This document shows, piece after piece, positions 46,212 through 54,327 of a stretch of 64,000 bases of DNA. The stretch is from Thermodesulfobacteriota bacterium (GTDB lineage: Bacteria; Thermosulfidibacterota; Thermosulfidibacteria; Thermosulfidibacterales; B14-G1): assembly GCA_024274915.1 (NCBI GenBank), contig JAJSAC010000021.1:1-64000 (forward strand), given 5' to 3'. Position numbers and translations under genes: made by a program. Below the pieces are notes generated by a model that was not told the origin of the DNA, made no database searches, and saw only the letters and a list, made by a program, of their open reading frames with translations. Numbering within the stretch: the stretch's first letter is position 1; every line of letters starts with the position of its first letter.

Positions 46212-47800
46212 GATAGGTCTACCAACTTAGCATACGTAATGTTGGGCAATGTTCGGATCTTCTCCATCACCTTTTCAGGCACGGGGGAGTCTACGTTGAG
46301 GATGGCGATGGCCAGCTCCCCGGGCTGGGTTCTTCCTAGCCTCATGCCAGCGATGTTCACCCCTGCATCGCCCAGAATGGTACCTATTCTTCCAATCACG
46401 CCTGGGCGATCGTAGTTGGTGAAGAAGAGCATATAGCCTACGGGTTCGGCTTCTATGGGATAGCCATTTACCATGACAATCCTGGGGGCGTCTCTCTTGA
46501 TAAGGGTACCGGAAGCGCTGGTCTCTTTACCATCGCCCCTGAGCCTAAGGCGTATAAGGCTTATGTAGCCTTCACTCTGATCCGACTTGCTCTCCACTAC
46601 CCTGATACCCCTCTGTTTGGCAATCAGTGGGGCATTCACCATATTGACGCCGTTGCCCAGGATGGGTTTGAGAAGGCCGGTTAAGGCTGCCAGTGTGAGG
46701 GCGGGGTAAATGCCCTCATCCAGGACCTCCCCTGCATACTCTACAAGGAGCTCCTCCATCCGTCCTTCGAAGATCTGGGCGATGAAGGAACCCAGCTTTT
46801 GGGCCAGATGGATGTATGGTTCTGCCTTGGGCATGAGTTCTGGTTTGACGGAAGGCACGTTGACGGCGTTCTTGACGATGCCATTTTTCAGATAGTCTAT
46901 TATCTGCTGCACTATGGCTATGGCCACTACCTCTTGGGCCTCTTTGGTGGAGGCTCCCAGATGGGGAGTGCAGATCACCTCTTCCAGTTTAATCAGGGGA
47001 TAGTCGGGCGGTGGAGGTTCCTGGGCAAAGACGTCCAAAGCGGCTCCGGCCACCTTTCCCATACTGAGGGCCTCGTAGAGGGCCTCTTCGTCTATAATAC
47101 CTCCCCTGGCGCAGTTCACTATCATCACTCCGTCCTTCATCTTTTTGAAAGCCTCTTTCGAGATGAGATTTTTGGTCTCTTGAGTGAGGGGAGCGTGGAT
47201 GGTGATGAAGTCCGATTCCGCCAGTAAGGTCTCCAGATCCGTCAGGGTTACACCCATGTCTTTGGCGGCTTTCTCAGAGAGGTAAGGATCGCAGGCTATA
47301 ACCCTCATGCCCAGTCCTAGAGCCATTTTGGCCACAAGGGAGCCTATGCGTCCCATCCCTATGATGCCCAGGGTCTTTCCATGGATCTCCACACCCATGA
47401 ACCTCTTTTTGTCCCAGTGACCTTTCTTCATGGAGGTATAGGCCTGGGGAATCTTGCGGGCCAAGGAAAGCATCATGGATATGGCGTGCTCTGCTGCCGC
47501 CACGGTGTTGCCGCCTGGGGTGTTCATGACTACTATTCCCTTTTCAGTGGCGGCTTCTATGTCTATGTTGTCCACTCCTGTGCCGGCCCTTCCCACCACT
47601 TTCAACCGCTTGGCAGCTGAGAGGATCTCTCGTGTCACTTTGGTGGCACTGCGGACTATGAGGGCATCATAGTCGCCAATGATCTTTTTCAGTTCGTGAG
47701 GGTGTAGGCCGATTTTTGCGTCCACTTCTATTTCGGGTTCCATATTGAGCAGCTTGATGCCGCTCTCTGATATCTTATCGCTGACCAGTACCTTGTACAA
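46208..47800 (-). CDS. serA: D-3-phosphoglycerate dehydrogenase
   Basis: First enzyme of serine synthesis. The 530-residue long form contains the NAD motif LGIIGMGRIGSLVAKMA, the catalytic His in CTPHLGASTKEAQE, the intervening allosteric-substrate-binding region and the C-terminal ACT domain (about 455-528), so serine feedback is likely. TTG 47800 follows AAAGGAGG. Downstream of a class V aminotransferase that could act on its product. Confidence 0.94.
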
Positions 47801-47812
47801 AGCTGACCTCCT

Positions 47813-48949
47813 TTAGGGAAAGAGAATTTCTTGAGCTTTGCTTACGCCTTTGCCCAATTCTAAGGAATATCCAAGTTCTTTTAGAACCACTTCTACCATG
47901 CCTATGACCAAGAGCATGTCAGCCTTGGAGACGTACCCCATGTGGGAGAGGCGGAAGATCTTGCCTTTTAGCTGTGACTGTCCCCCTGCGATGGTCACCC
48001 CGTACTTGTCCCTTAGGGTTTTGGGGATGGCTCCTCCGTCCACTCCGGCGGGTACTTTAACAGCCGTTACAGCCTCACTGGGAGACTCGGGAGCCAGAAG
48101 TTCCAGTCCCAGAGCTTTCATGGCTTCCCTGGTGGCTTTAGATAACAGGGCGTGACGGGCGAAGATGTTTTCTAGGCCTTCCTTTTTGATGATATCGAGG
48201 GAGGCCCTCAACCCCATGATCATGGAAACAGCGGGGGTGTAAGCCGTGTCGGCTTTGCTTTGGGATTTGCGCTCTTTTTTTAAGTCGAAGTAGTATCTGG
48301 GTCTCTTGGCTTCTTCCACCTTGGCCCAGGCCTTTTCACTCATGGCGATGAAGGCTAGCCCTGGGGGTAGCATGAAGGCTTTTTGGGATCCACTCACCAC
48401 TACGTCCAGGCCCCAGGCGTCCATAGGTATGTCGAAGACTCCAATGGCTGTGATACCGTCCACCACGGAGAAGACCCCGTATTTTTGGCATATCTTGGCC
48501 AGTTCTTGGGTGGGGTGTTTCACCCCAGTAGAGGTCTCACTGGCTTGCCATAAGACGGCCTTCGCCTGAGGATGGGACTTCAGGCTGTTTTCTACAATCT
48601 CAGGTTCCACAGCTTTACCCCACTCCACATCTATATTGATGGGTTTCACCCCGTAGGCGTCACAGATTTCTGCCCATCTCTCCCCGAATTTGCCTCCCCG
48701 GATGATGATTGCTTCTTCTCCTGAGGAAAGAAGATTGGACACTGCGGCTTCCATGGCCCCTGTGCCGGAGGAGGCCAGGACGAGGACGGGTTGTTGGGTC
48801 TGGAACACGTATTTCAAGTCTTCCAGCACACTGCTGAAGAGTTCCTGGAACTGGGGAGTCCTGTGGTGGATAATAGGTCGGGCCATGGCCAGAAGGACCT
48901 CAGGGGGTATAGGAGTGGGTCCAGGGGCAAAGAGGTAAGTTTTCTCCAT
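47813..48949 (-). CDS. Class V aminotransferase (alanine-glyoxylate/serine-pyruvate type)
   Basis: PLP enzyme of 378 residues. FAPGPTPIPPEVL at the N-terminus, LASSGTGAMEAAVSNLL binding the cofactor phosphate, VDGITAIG with the Asp facing the pyridine nitrogen, and the Schiff-base Lys in VSGSQKAFMLPPGLAF. Twelve bases upstream of serA. In organisms without canonical SerC, enzymes of this type can serve as phosphoserine aminotransferase; that role is inferred from position. First gene of the operon. Confidence 0.88.
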   Translation of the reverse strand: MEKTYLFAPGPTPIPPEVLLAMARPIIHHRTPQFQELFSSVLEDLKYVFQTQQPVLVLASSGTGAMEAAVSNLLSSGEEAIIIRGGKFGERWAEICDAYGVKPINIDVEWGKAVEPEIVENSLKSHPQAKAVLWQASETSTGVKHPTQELAKICQKYGVFSVVDGITAIGVFDIPMDAWGLDVVVSGSQKAFMLPPGLAFIAMSEKAWAKVEEAKRPRYYFDLKKERKSQSKADTAYTPAVSMIMGLRASLDIIKKEGLENIFARHALLSKATREAMKALGLELLAPESPSEAVTAVKVPAGVDGGAIPKTLRDKYGVTIAGGQSQLKGKIFRLSHMGYVSKADMLLVIGMVEVVLKELGYSLELGKGVSKAQEILFP

Positions 48950-49032
48950 TACTTACACCTCCAGTTTAATAGCTTTCCACGGGGGCCTTTTAGCAGTTAG
49001 GTAACCCCTTTTCAAGGGGTGGGTGAGTGAGA

Positions 49033-49047
49033 TAAAAGGCTAGGAAA
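49033..49047 (+). repeat. Leader repeat A shared by the two DsbC-like genes
   Basis: TAAAAGGCTAGGAAA occurs here, 35 bases before the first DsbC-like start, and again at 50103-50117, 36 bases before the second. Just upstream both have a related CTTTTCA/GGGG hairpin (perfect ACCCCTT/AAGGGGT stem at 49004-49020, degenerate at the second). The tandem duplication thus included the 5' leader. Confidence 0.75.
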
Positions 49048-49067
49048 TCTTTGATGGGAGGGCTGTG

Positions 49068-49880
49068 TTGAGTAAAAAGAGGTGGTTTGTGCTGTGGATG
49101 CTGGTGGGGTTTCTTTTCGTGGCTCCACTCACCCTGAAAGGGGCCGAGAAGATGGACGCTGCCAAGGTGAGAAAGATGCTGAAGACCTTGGGGATATCCC
49201 AGGTAGAGGTTTTGGGTGTCCAGCCTGCTCCTTTGAAGGGCTTGTACATGGTTTATGTCAAGCTGGGTAATGGCCGGAGGGCGGCTTTTGTCCTCAGCGA
49301 GGATGGTCGGTATCTCATCACTGGTAAGCTTTTGGACATTAAAGAGGGGGGCAAAGACCTCACCATGGAGGTGGGTGTAAGCAAAGGATACTTCCCTTTG
49401 CCTCGGGGCAGGAGCTTGAAAGACGCTAAGGTTGAGATAAATAAGGCTGGTTCTCCTTCCTTTGGTTCTTCCCAGGCGCCGGAAGTGGTGGTTTACTTCG
49501 ATCCCCTCTGTCCTTATTGCCTTAAAGAGTTGCGGGATTTGAAACCTATGGCTGATGAAGGAAGGATTCATTTGGTGTTGAAGTACTTTCTGGTACATGG
49601 TGATAAGGCAAGGAAGTTGGCTTATAAAGCCCTTTGCTTTTATCAACGGGGTCAGAAGAAGGCTTTTTGGAGCTTTATCTTTTCGAGGGGTGCCGTTGGA
49701 GGGAATCTCAAGGGCAAGTGCGATGAGGGCAAGGTGGAGTTCATCCTGACCAGGGACAATGAAGAGGCCCGGAAACTCCAACTGAGGGGAACCCCCGCCA
49801 GTATTGTTGGGGGAAAGATATATACGGGCTATCTGGGTAGGGCGGTGCTGACCAGGATACTTTCCAAAGGAGGGAAGTAG
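49068..49880 (+). CDS. Exported DsbC-like thioredoxin-fold protein (CPYC)
   Basis: Protein of 270 residues with a signal peptide (about 1-26), an N-terminal dimerisation-like region and a thioredoxin-fold domain with the redox motif FDPLCPYCLKEL near residue 148 and the cis-Pro region LRGTPASIVGG. Two further Cys (KALCFYQ and KGKCDEG) may form a structural disulfide. Probably a periplasmic disulfide isomerase/reductase. TTG 49068 has GGGAGGG five bases upstream; GTG 49065 is possible. Paralogue of the gene at 50139. Confidence 0.85.
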   Translation: MSKKRWFVLWMLVGFLFVAPLTLKGAEKMDAAKVRKMLKTLGISQVEVLGVQPAPLKGLYMVYVKLGNGRRAAFVLSEDGRYLITGKLLDIKEGGKDLTMEVGVSKGYFPLPRGRSLKDAKVEINKAGSPSFGSSQAPEVVVYFDPLCPYCLKELRDLKPMADEGRIHLVLKYFLVHGDKARKLAYKALCFYQRGQKKAFWSFIFSRGAVGGNLKGKCDEGKVEFILTRDNEEARKLQLRGTPASIVGGKIYTGYLGRAVLTRILSKGGK

Positions 49881-50102
49881 GCCAGGAGGCAAACAGGGAA
49901 TCCAGAGCACTTGCTTTCGGTGAGAGTGTCCTTTGAACTCCCGTAAGAATGTCTGTACCAAACAAGGAATCCACCGAGAGTAGTGTAGAAGGGCCAGGGA
50001 TGGCGGAGGAGGTTTTTCCGAATTAAAAATCCTGGTTTGTTTTGGGTGACAGTGGTTTCTTTGTAACAAGCTTTTCCTCTTTTCAGGGGCTGAGATTTAG
50101 TG

Positions 50103-50117
50103 TAAAAGGCTAGGAAA
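50103..50117 (+). repeat. Leader repeat B shared by the two DsbC-like genes
   Basis: Second exact copy of TAAAAGGCTAGGAAA, 36 bases before the start of the second DsbC-like gene. The rest of the gap 49881-50102 holds no gene that I can support. Confidence 0.75.
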
Positions 50118-50138
50118 ATCTGGTTTAGGAGGGGTATT

Positions 50139-50957
50139 TTGAAGAAGAGGTTGTTGCTAGCGGTTTTCTTGGTTTTCTTGATGGCGGTGCCTGGGGTTTC
50201 TAGCGCTGCAAAAAAGCCGGGTAATGCCAAGGTATTGAAAGCACTCAACTCTCTGGGAATTTCCAACGTTAAAATCCTGGGTATCCAACCAGCTCCCGTT
50301 AAGAACCTGTACATAGTGTATGTGGATTTGGGTCGGAATGGCAGAAGGGCCTTCATCATCACGAAAGACGCCAAGTATGTTATTGCAGGCAGGCTTCTGG
50401 ATGTGGAAAAGGGGGGCAAGGATCTGATAATGGAGAGGGGGATAGAGAAGGGTTACTATCCTCTGCCTAAGGGGAAGGCTGTGGCGTTGAGGATAAGCAC
50501 TGTGGGCTCTCCCACCTTTGGTCCCCAGAATGCTCCAGAGATTGTCATCTATTATGATCCCCTTTGTCCTTTCTCCCTTAGGGAGCTGAGGGTGCTTAAG
50601 CCCATGATAGATGAAGGGAAGATTCGGGTTGTACTAAAATATTTGATAATCAATGGCCCCGGGGCGAGGAGGCTGGCCAGGGACTCCATCTGTTTGTATC
50701 AACAGGGCAAGAGGAAGGAATTCTGGGCCATGGTTTTCACCAAGGGAGCCGTTGCCAAGAGGTTTAATATCAAGTGTAGGGAGAACCAGGTGGAGCTCAT
50801 AGAACTGCTCCTCACCAGGGACGGGGAGGAGGCCAAGAAGATGAAGCTTGCGGGCACTCCTTCCATGCTCATCGGGGGGAAGGTGTATACTGGATTTATC
50901 AATAGGTTAATGCTGGAAAAGCTGTTGTTGACAGGGGGTGGAAGCAAGGCTAAATAA
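50139..50957 (+). CDS. Exported DsbC-like paralogue with altered active site (CPFS)
   Basis: Protein of 272 residues, colinear with the preceding paralogue: signal peptide (about 1-24), shared segments such as LGISNVKILGIQPAPVKNLY, and the thioredoxin fold. The redox site reads YDPLCPFSLREL, so the second catalytic Cys is Ser, leaving a monothiol. The accessory Cys pair is kept (DSICLYQ, NIKCREN) and so is the cis-Pro (LAGTPSMLIGG). TTG 50139 follows AGGAGGGG. It may be a chaperone-like or mixed-disulfide-trapping partner of the CPYC protein; inference only. Confidence 0.85.
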   Translation: MKKRLLLAVFLVFLMAVPGVSSAAKKPGNAKVLKALNSLGISNVKILGIQPAPVKNLYIVYVDLGRNGRRAFIITKDAKYVIAGRLLDVEKGGKDLIMERGIEKGYYPLPKGKAVALRISTVGSPTFGPQNAPEIVIYYDPLCPFSLRELRVLKPMIDEGKIRVVLKYLIINGPGARRLARDSICLYQQGKRKEFWAMVFTKGAVAKRFNIKCRENQVELIELLLTRDGEEAKKMKLAGTPSMLIGGKVYTGFINRLMLEKLLLTGGGSKAK

Positions 50958-51021
50958 GGATCATGATCTCACAATCAAAATCCGGTTTAGATATTCATTC
51001 TCGGAGAGGAGAGGTGACAGG

Positions 51022-51252
51022 ATGAAGGAACTAGTGGAGGCCATGGCGAGGGCAATGGTGGAGAGGCCCGAAGAAGTTAAGGTTAACGAGATTGATGGTG
51101 CCAAAACGGTGGTGTTGGAGCTTAGGGTTGCTCCCGAAGACCTGGGACGGGTCATTGGGAAGGAAGGTAGCCGGGCCAAGGCCATGAGGACCATAATCAA
51201 CGCTGCCAATAAGGACCGTGATAGAAGGTATATCCTGGAGATTGTGGAGTAG
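51022..51252 (+). CDS. khpA: KH-domain RNA-binding protein KhpA
   Basis: Single type II KH domain, 76 residues, with the RNA-binding loop VIGKEGSRAKAMRTI in place of GxxG (GKEG). ATG 51022 follows AGAGGTGACAGG; the frame is open to 50938 but that overlaps the previous gene. KhpA usually works with KhpB/Jag, which is absent from the yidC cluster in this window. Commonly found with rpsP/rimM, but here alone after the DsbC-like pair. Confidence 0.88.
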   Translation: MKELVEAMARAMVERPEEVKVNEIDGAKTVVLELRVAPEDLGRVIGKEGSRAKAMRTIINAANKDRDRRYILEIVE

Positions 51253-51265
51253 CCGTTTCAAGTTC

Positions 51266-51299
51266 GGGGAGGGACTTTTCTGGCCCCTCCCCTTTGTTT
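51266..51299 (+). terminator. Rho-independent terminator after khpA
   Basis: Stem GGGGAGGG (51266-51273) / CCCTCCCC (51285-51292) with an 11-base loop, followed by TTTGTTTT. Placed in the gap before convergent purN. Confidence 0.8.
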
Positions 51300-51306
51300 T
51301 GCTCTT

Positions 51307-51969
51307 TTAGCCTTCCAGAGGAGGATTTGCCACGGCCCAGGTGTGGATCGGGGCTCTTTTCACCTTCACCCTTCTACCCTCAATCTCCAACCTGCCTTGG
51401 GCGAAGAGCTGAATGGCCCTGGGGTAGATTTTGTGCTCGTATTCTAGGATTCTGGCTGCCAGGGTGTCTTCATCGTCTCCTTCTAGGACAGGTACGGCGG
51501 CTTGGATGATGATGGGTCCATGATCCGTTTTTTCATCCACGAAGTGCACGGTGCATCCCGATATCTTGACTCCATAGTCCAGGGCTTGTTTCTGTCCGTG
51601 GAGGCCAGGAAATGAGGGGAGGAGGGCGGGGTGGATGTTGATTATGCGCCAGCGGAACCTGTTGACAAAATATTCTGAAAGTATGCGCATGTATCCCGCA
51701 AGGCAGATGAGTCCAACGCCCCTCTTTTCCAATTCGTCTCCCACTGCCCTCTCGTGCTCTTCCCGGCTTTCATAGGCCTTGGGGTCTATGAAGAGGGCTT
51801 CTATCCCGTGTTTCCTGGCCCTTTCCAGGGCAAAGGCCTCCTTTTTGTCCGATACGACCAAGGCGATTATGGCTTCCAGATCGCCCCTCTCGATGGCGTC
51901 GATGATGGCCTGAAGATTGGACCCCCTGCCCGATACCAGGACCCCCAGTTTCAGTCGGTTACTCCCCAT
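51307..51969 (-). CDS. purN: Phosphoribosylglycinamide formyltransferase
   Basis: Transfers a formyl group from 10-formyl-THF to GAR in purine synthesis, 220 residues. [17 protein letters not shown] binds phosphoribosyl; catalytic Asn-His-Asp are in the region [19 protein letters not shown] and [17 protein letters not shown] 51969 follows GGAGGTG and overlaps the purM end, so the two purine genes are coupled. Confidence 0.95.
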   Translation of the reverse strand: MGSNRLKLGVLVSGRGSNLQAIIDAIERGDLEAIIALVVSDKKEAFALERARKHGIEALFIDPKAYESREEHERAVGDELEKRGVGLICLAGYMRILSEYFVNRFRWRIINIHPALLPSFPGLHGQKQALDYGVKISGCTVHFVDEKTDHGPIIIQAAVPVLEGDDEDTLAARILEYEHKIYPRAIQLFAQGRLEIEGRRVKVKRAPIHTWAVANPPLEG

Positions 51970-52985
51970 ACTTTCACCTCCCTTTCTCCTTTCGTGATTT
52001 TTCCTATCTCCCAGGCCCTGTATCCTATCCCATCTAGGATTTTCAGGGCCTTTGATGTCTGGGGGAAGGGAAGGACCGCCACCATACCTACTCCCATGTT
52101 GAAGGTTCTAAACATCTCCCTCGAAGGTATCCTTCCCTTTTCTTGGAGGAAGGAGAAGATGGGTGGCACTTCCCACCGAGAGGGATCCAGTTCCATGGCC
52201 AGGTTTGGAGGAAGGATGCGGGGAGGATTTTCCAGGAGACCTCCACCTGTGATGTGGGCCAGCCCGCGGAGATCTATGTCGTGCTTTTTGAGGGCTTCTA
52301 CGGCGGTGACATAGATCCGTGTGGGTTCCAGGAGTTCTTGTACCACCAATCTGCCCCAGGGTAGGGGGCTGGTTACGGACAGTCCCTCCATTTCGAAGAT
52401 CACCTTCCTGGCTAGGGAATACCCGTTGCTGTGGAGTCCAGAGGAGGCTAAGCCCAGCACCACGTCCCCTTCTTGGATTTGGGACCCGTCTATCAATGCT
52501 CCTCGATCAACTATGCCCACGGCGAACCCTGCCAAGTCGTACTCCCCTGGGGGGTAAAAGTCGGGCATTTCGGCCGTTTCTCCGCCTAAAAGGGCACATC
52601 TGGCTTCTCGGCATCCTTGGACTATCCCCTTTACCACCTCTAAGGCTTTCTTCTCCTCCAGCTTTCCTGTGGCCAAGTAGTCCAGGAAGAAAAGGGGCGT
52701 GGCTCCTACTGTGATGAGATCGTTGACGTTCATGGCCACCAGATCTATCCCCATGGTGTCGTGTTTGTTGGCCATGAAGGCTACCTTCAACTTGGTCCCT
52801 ACGCCGTCGGTGCAGGCCACCAAGAGAGGGTCACTGTACTCCTTCCAGGGTGGGGCAAAGAGGCCGCTGAATCCCCCCAGTTCCGTCACCACACCGGGGA
52901 TGACCGTTGTTCTGGCAAGGGGTTTTATGAGCTCTACCAGCCGGGTGCCTGCCTCTATGTCCACCCCCGCCTCTTTATACTCCAT
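51951..52985 (-). CDS. purM: Phosphoribosylformylglycinamidine cyclo-ligase (AIR synthase)
   Basis: ATP-dependent ring closure making AIR, 344 residues. Recognisable: [62 protein letters not shown] and [20 protein letters not shown] precedes ATG 52985, overlapping the ntrX end by 11 bases. The linkage purN-purM-ntrX-ntrY is notable. Confidence 0.95.
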   Translation of the reverse strand: MEYKEAGVDIEAGTRLVELIKPLARTTVIPGVVTELGGFSGLFAPPWKEYSDPLLVACTDGVGTKLKVAFMANKHDTMGIDLVAMNVNDLITVGATPLFFLDYLATGKLEEKKALEVVKGIVQGCREARCALLGGETAEMPDFYPPGEYDLAGFAVGIVDRGALIDGSQIQEGDVVLGLASSGLHSNGYSLARKVIFEMEGLSVTSPLPWGRLVVQELLEPTRIYVTAVEALKKHDIDLRGLAHITGGGLLENPPRILPPNLAMELDPSRWEVPPIFSFLQEKGRIPSREMFRTFNMGVGMVAVLPFPQTSKALKILDGIGYRAWEIGKITKGEREVKVWGVTD

Positions 52986-54327
52986 TTTCCTTTCTCCTCT
53001 TCTCGGGCTCGATGCCGTAGGTCTTCAGCTTTTTGTAGAGATGGCTCCTTTCTATGCCCAAGTACTCGGCGGTTCGGCTGATGTTCCAGCCAAACTGTTC
53101 CAAGTGCCTCAGTATGTACTCCTTTTCAAAGGCTTCTCGGGCTTCTCTCAGGGTAGAGGGAGGTTGAGTCTGGGTGTCGGAGATGGGATGGGGTAGGTCT
53201 TGGGCACCGATCTCTTCCTTGGGGACCATGATCACCAGTCTTTCCACCATGTTTCTCAATTCCCGGACATTTCCGGGCCAGTGATAGCCCATGAGGAGAC
53301 TCAGGGCTTCCGGGGAGATGGACTTGGGTTTCATGCCATATTTCTGAGAGAAATGTCCCAGGAAGTGGTTCACCAGCAGGGGAATGTCTTCCCTCCGTTC
53401 TCTGAGGGGGGGAACGTGGATGGGAATGACGTTGAGACGAAAGTAGAGATCTTCTCTGAACACCCCCTTCTCTATTTCTTCCTCTAGGTTTTTGTTGGTG
53501 GAGGCAATGATACGAATATCTACCGGGATAGTCTCTCTACCTCCGATGCGCTGGAGTGAGAGTTCTTGGATCACCCTCAGTACCTTGGCTTGGACTTTCA
53601 AGCTCATGTCTCCCACTTCGTCCAAAAAGAGGGTGCCTCGATGGGCCAACTCGAATTTACCCCTGTGGGGAGGAGATTCCGAGTTCTCTTCCCAACCGAA
53701 GAGTTCCTTTTCTATCATGTCTTCAGGGATGGCGGCACAGCTCACTTCTACGAAGGGGTAGTCCTTTCTGATGCTCAGGGTATGGATCTCCCTGGCCACC
53801 AACTCTTTGCCCGTTCCGCTCTCGCCTGTGATGAGTACCCACCCGTCGGTGGGTGCCACCAGTTTTATTTGGTCTCTCAGGGCTTTCATGGGCGGGCTTT
53901 CTCCGATGAGGACCCTTTCTTCTTCCAGTTTCTCCTTGAGTCTAAGATTTTCCAGGCGAAGCCGGTACTCTCTGAGGGCCCTTTCCGTTTTGATGATGAG
54001 TTCGTCCAAGTTAAGGGGCTTTTCCACGAAGTCGTAGGCTCCCAGTTTGATGGTTTTCACCGCCGTTTCTATGGTGCCATGACCCGAAATCATGATGACA
54101 GGCACCAGTGGATTTTTCTCTTTCATCTCTTTAAGAAGGTCCACCCCGTCCATCTCAGGGAGCCATATGTCCAGGAACACCAGGTCTACGGCGTTCTTGG
54201 AGAAGATCTCTAAAGCCTCTTCTCCCGATGCTGCTTCGGCCACTCTGTATCCCTCGTCTTCCAAGACTCCCCTGAGAGATTCTCGAATGGATTTTTCGTC
54301 GTCTACTATGAGTACCAAGTTGCTCAT
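52975..54327 (-). CDS. ntrX: NtrX-like response regulator with AAA+ domain lacking GAFTGA
   Basis: Response regulator of 450 residues: receiver domain (about 1-120, acceptor Asp in LVFLDIWLPEMDG), AAA+ domain (Walker A GESGTGKELVARE, Walker B TLFLDEVGDM) and C-terminal Fis-type helix-turn-helix (NISRTAEYLGIERSHLYKKL). Between ELFG and GKFE, where GAFTGA should be, it reads WEENSESPPHR. The sigma-54 contact loop is therefore missing, as reported for some NtrX proteins, and it may not activate sigma-54 promoters. Starts one base after ntrY. Confidence 0.9.
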   Translation of the reverse strand: MSNLVLIVDDEKSIRESLRGVLEDEGYRVAEAASGEEALEIFSKNAVDLVFLDIWLPEMDGVDLLKEMKEKNPLVPVIMISGHGTIETAVKTIKLGAYDFVEKPLNLDELIIKTERALREYRLRLENLRLKEKLEEERVLIGESPPMKALRDQIKLVAPTDGWVLITGESGTGKELVAREIHTLSIRKDYPFVEVSCAAIPEDMIEKELFGWEENSESPPHRGKFELAHRGTLFLDEVGDMSLKVQAKVLRVIQELSLQRIGGRETIPVDIRIIASTNKNLEEEIEKGVFREDLYFRLNVIPIHVPPLRERREDIPLLVNHFLGHFSQKYGMKPKSISPEALSLLMGYHWPGNVRELRNMVERLVIMVPKEEIGAQDLPHPISDTQTQPPSTLREAREAFEKEYILRHLEQFGWNISRTAEYLGIERSHLYKKLKTYGIEPEKRRKENGV

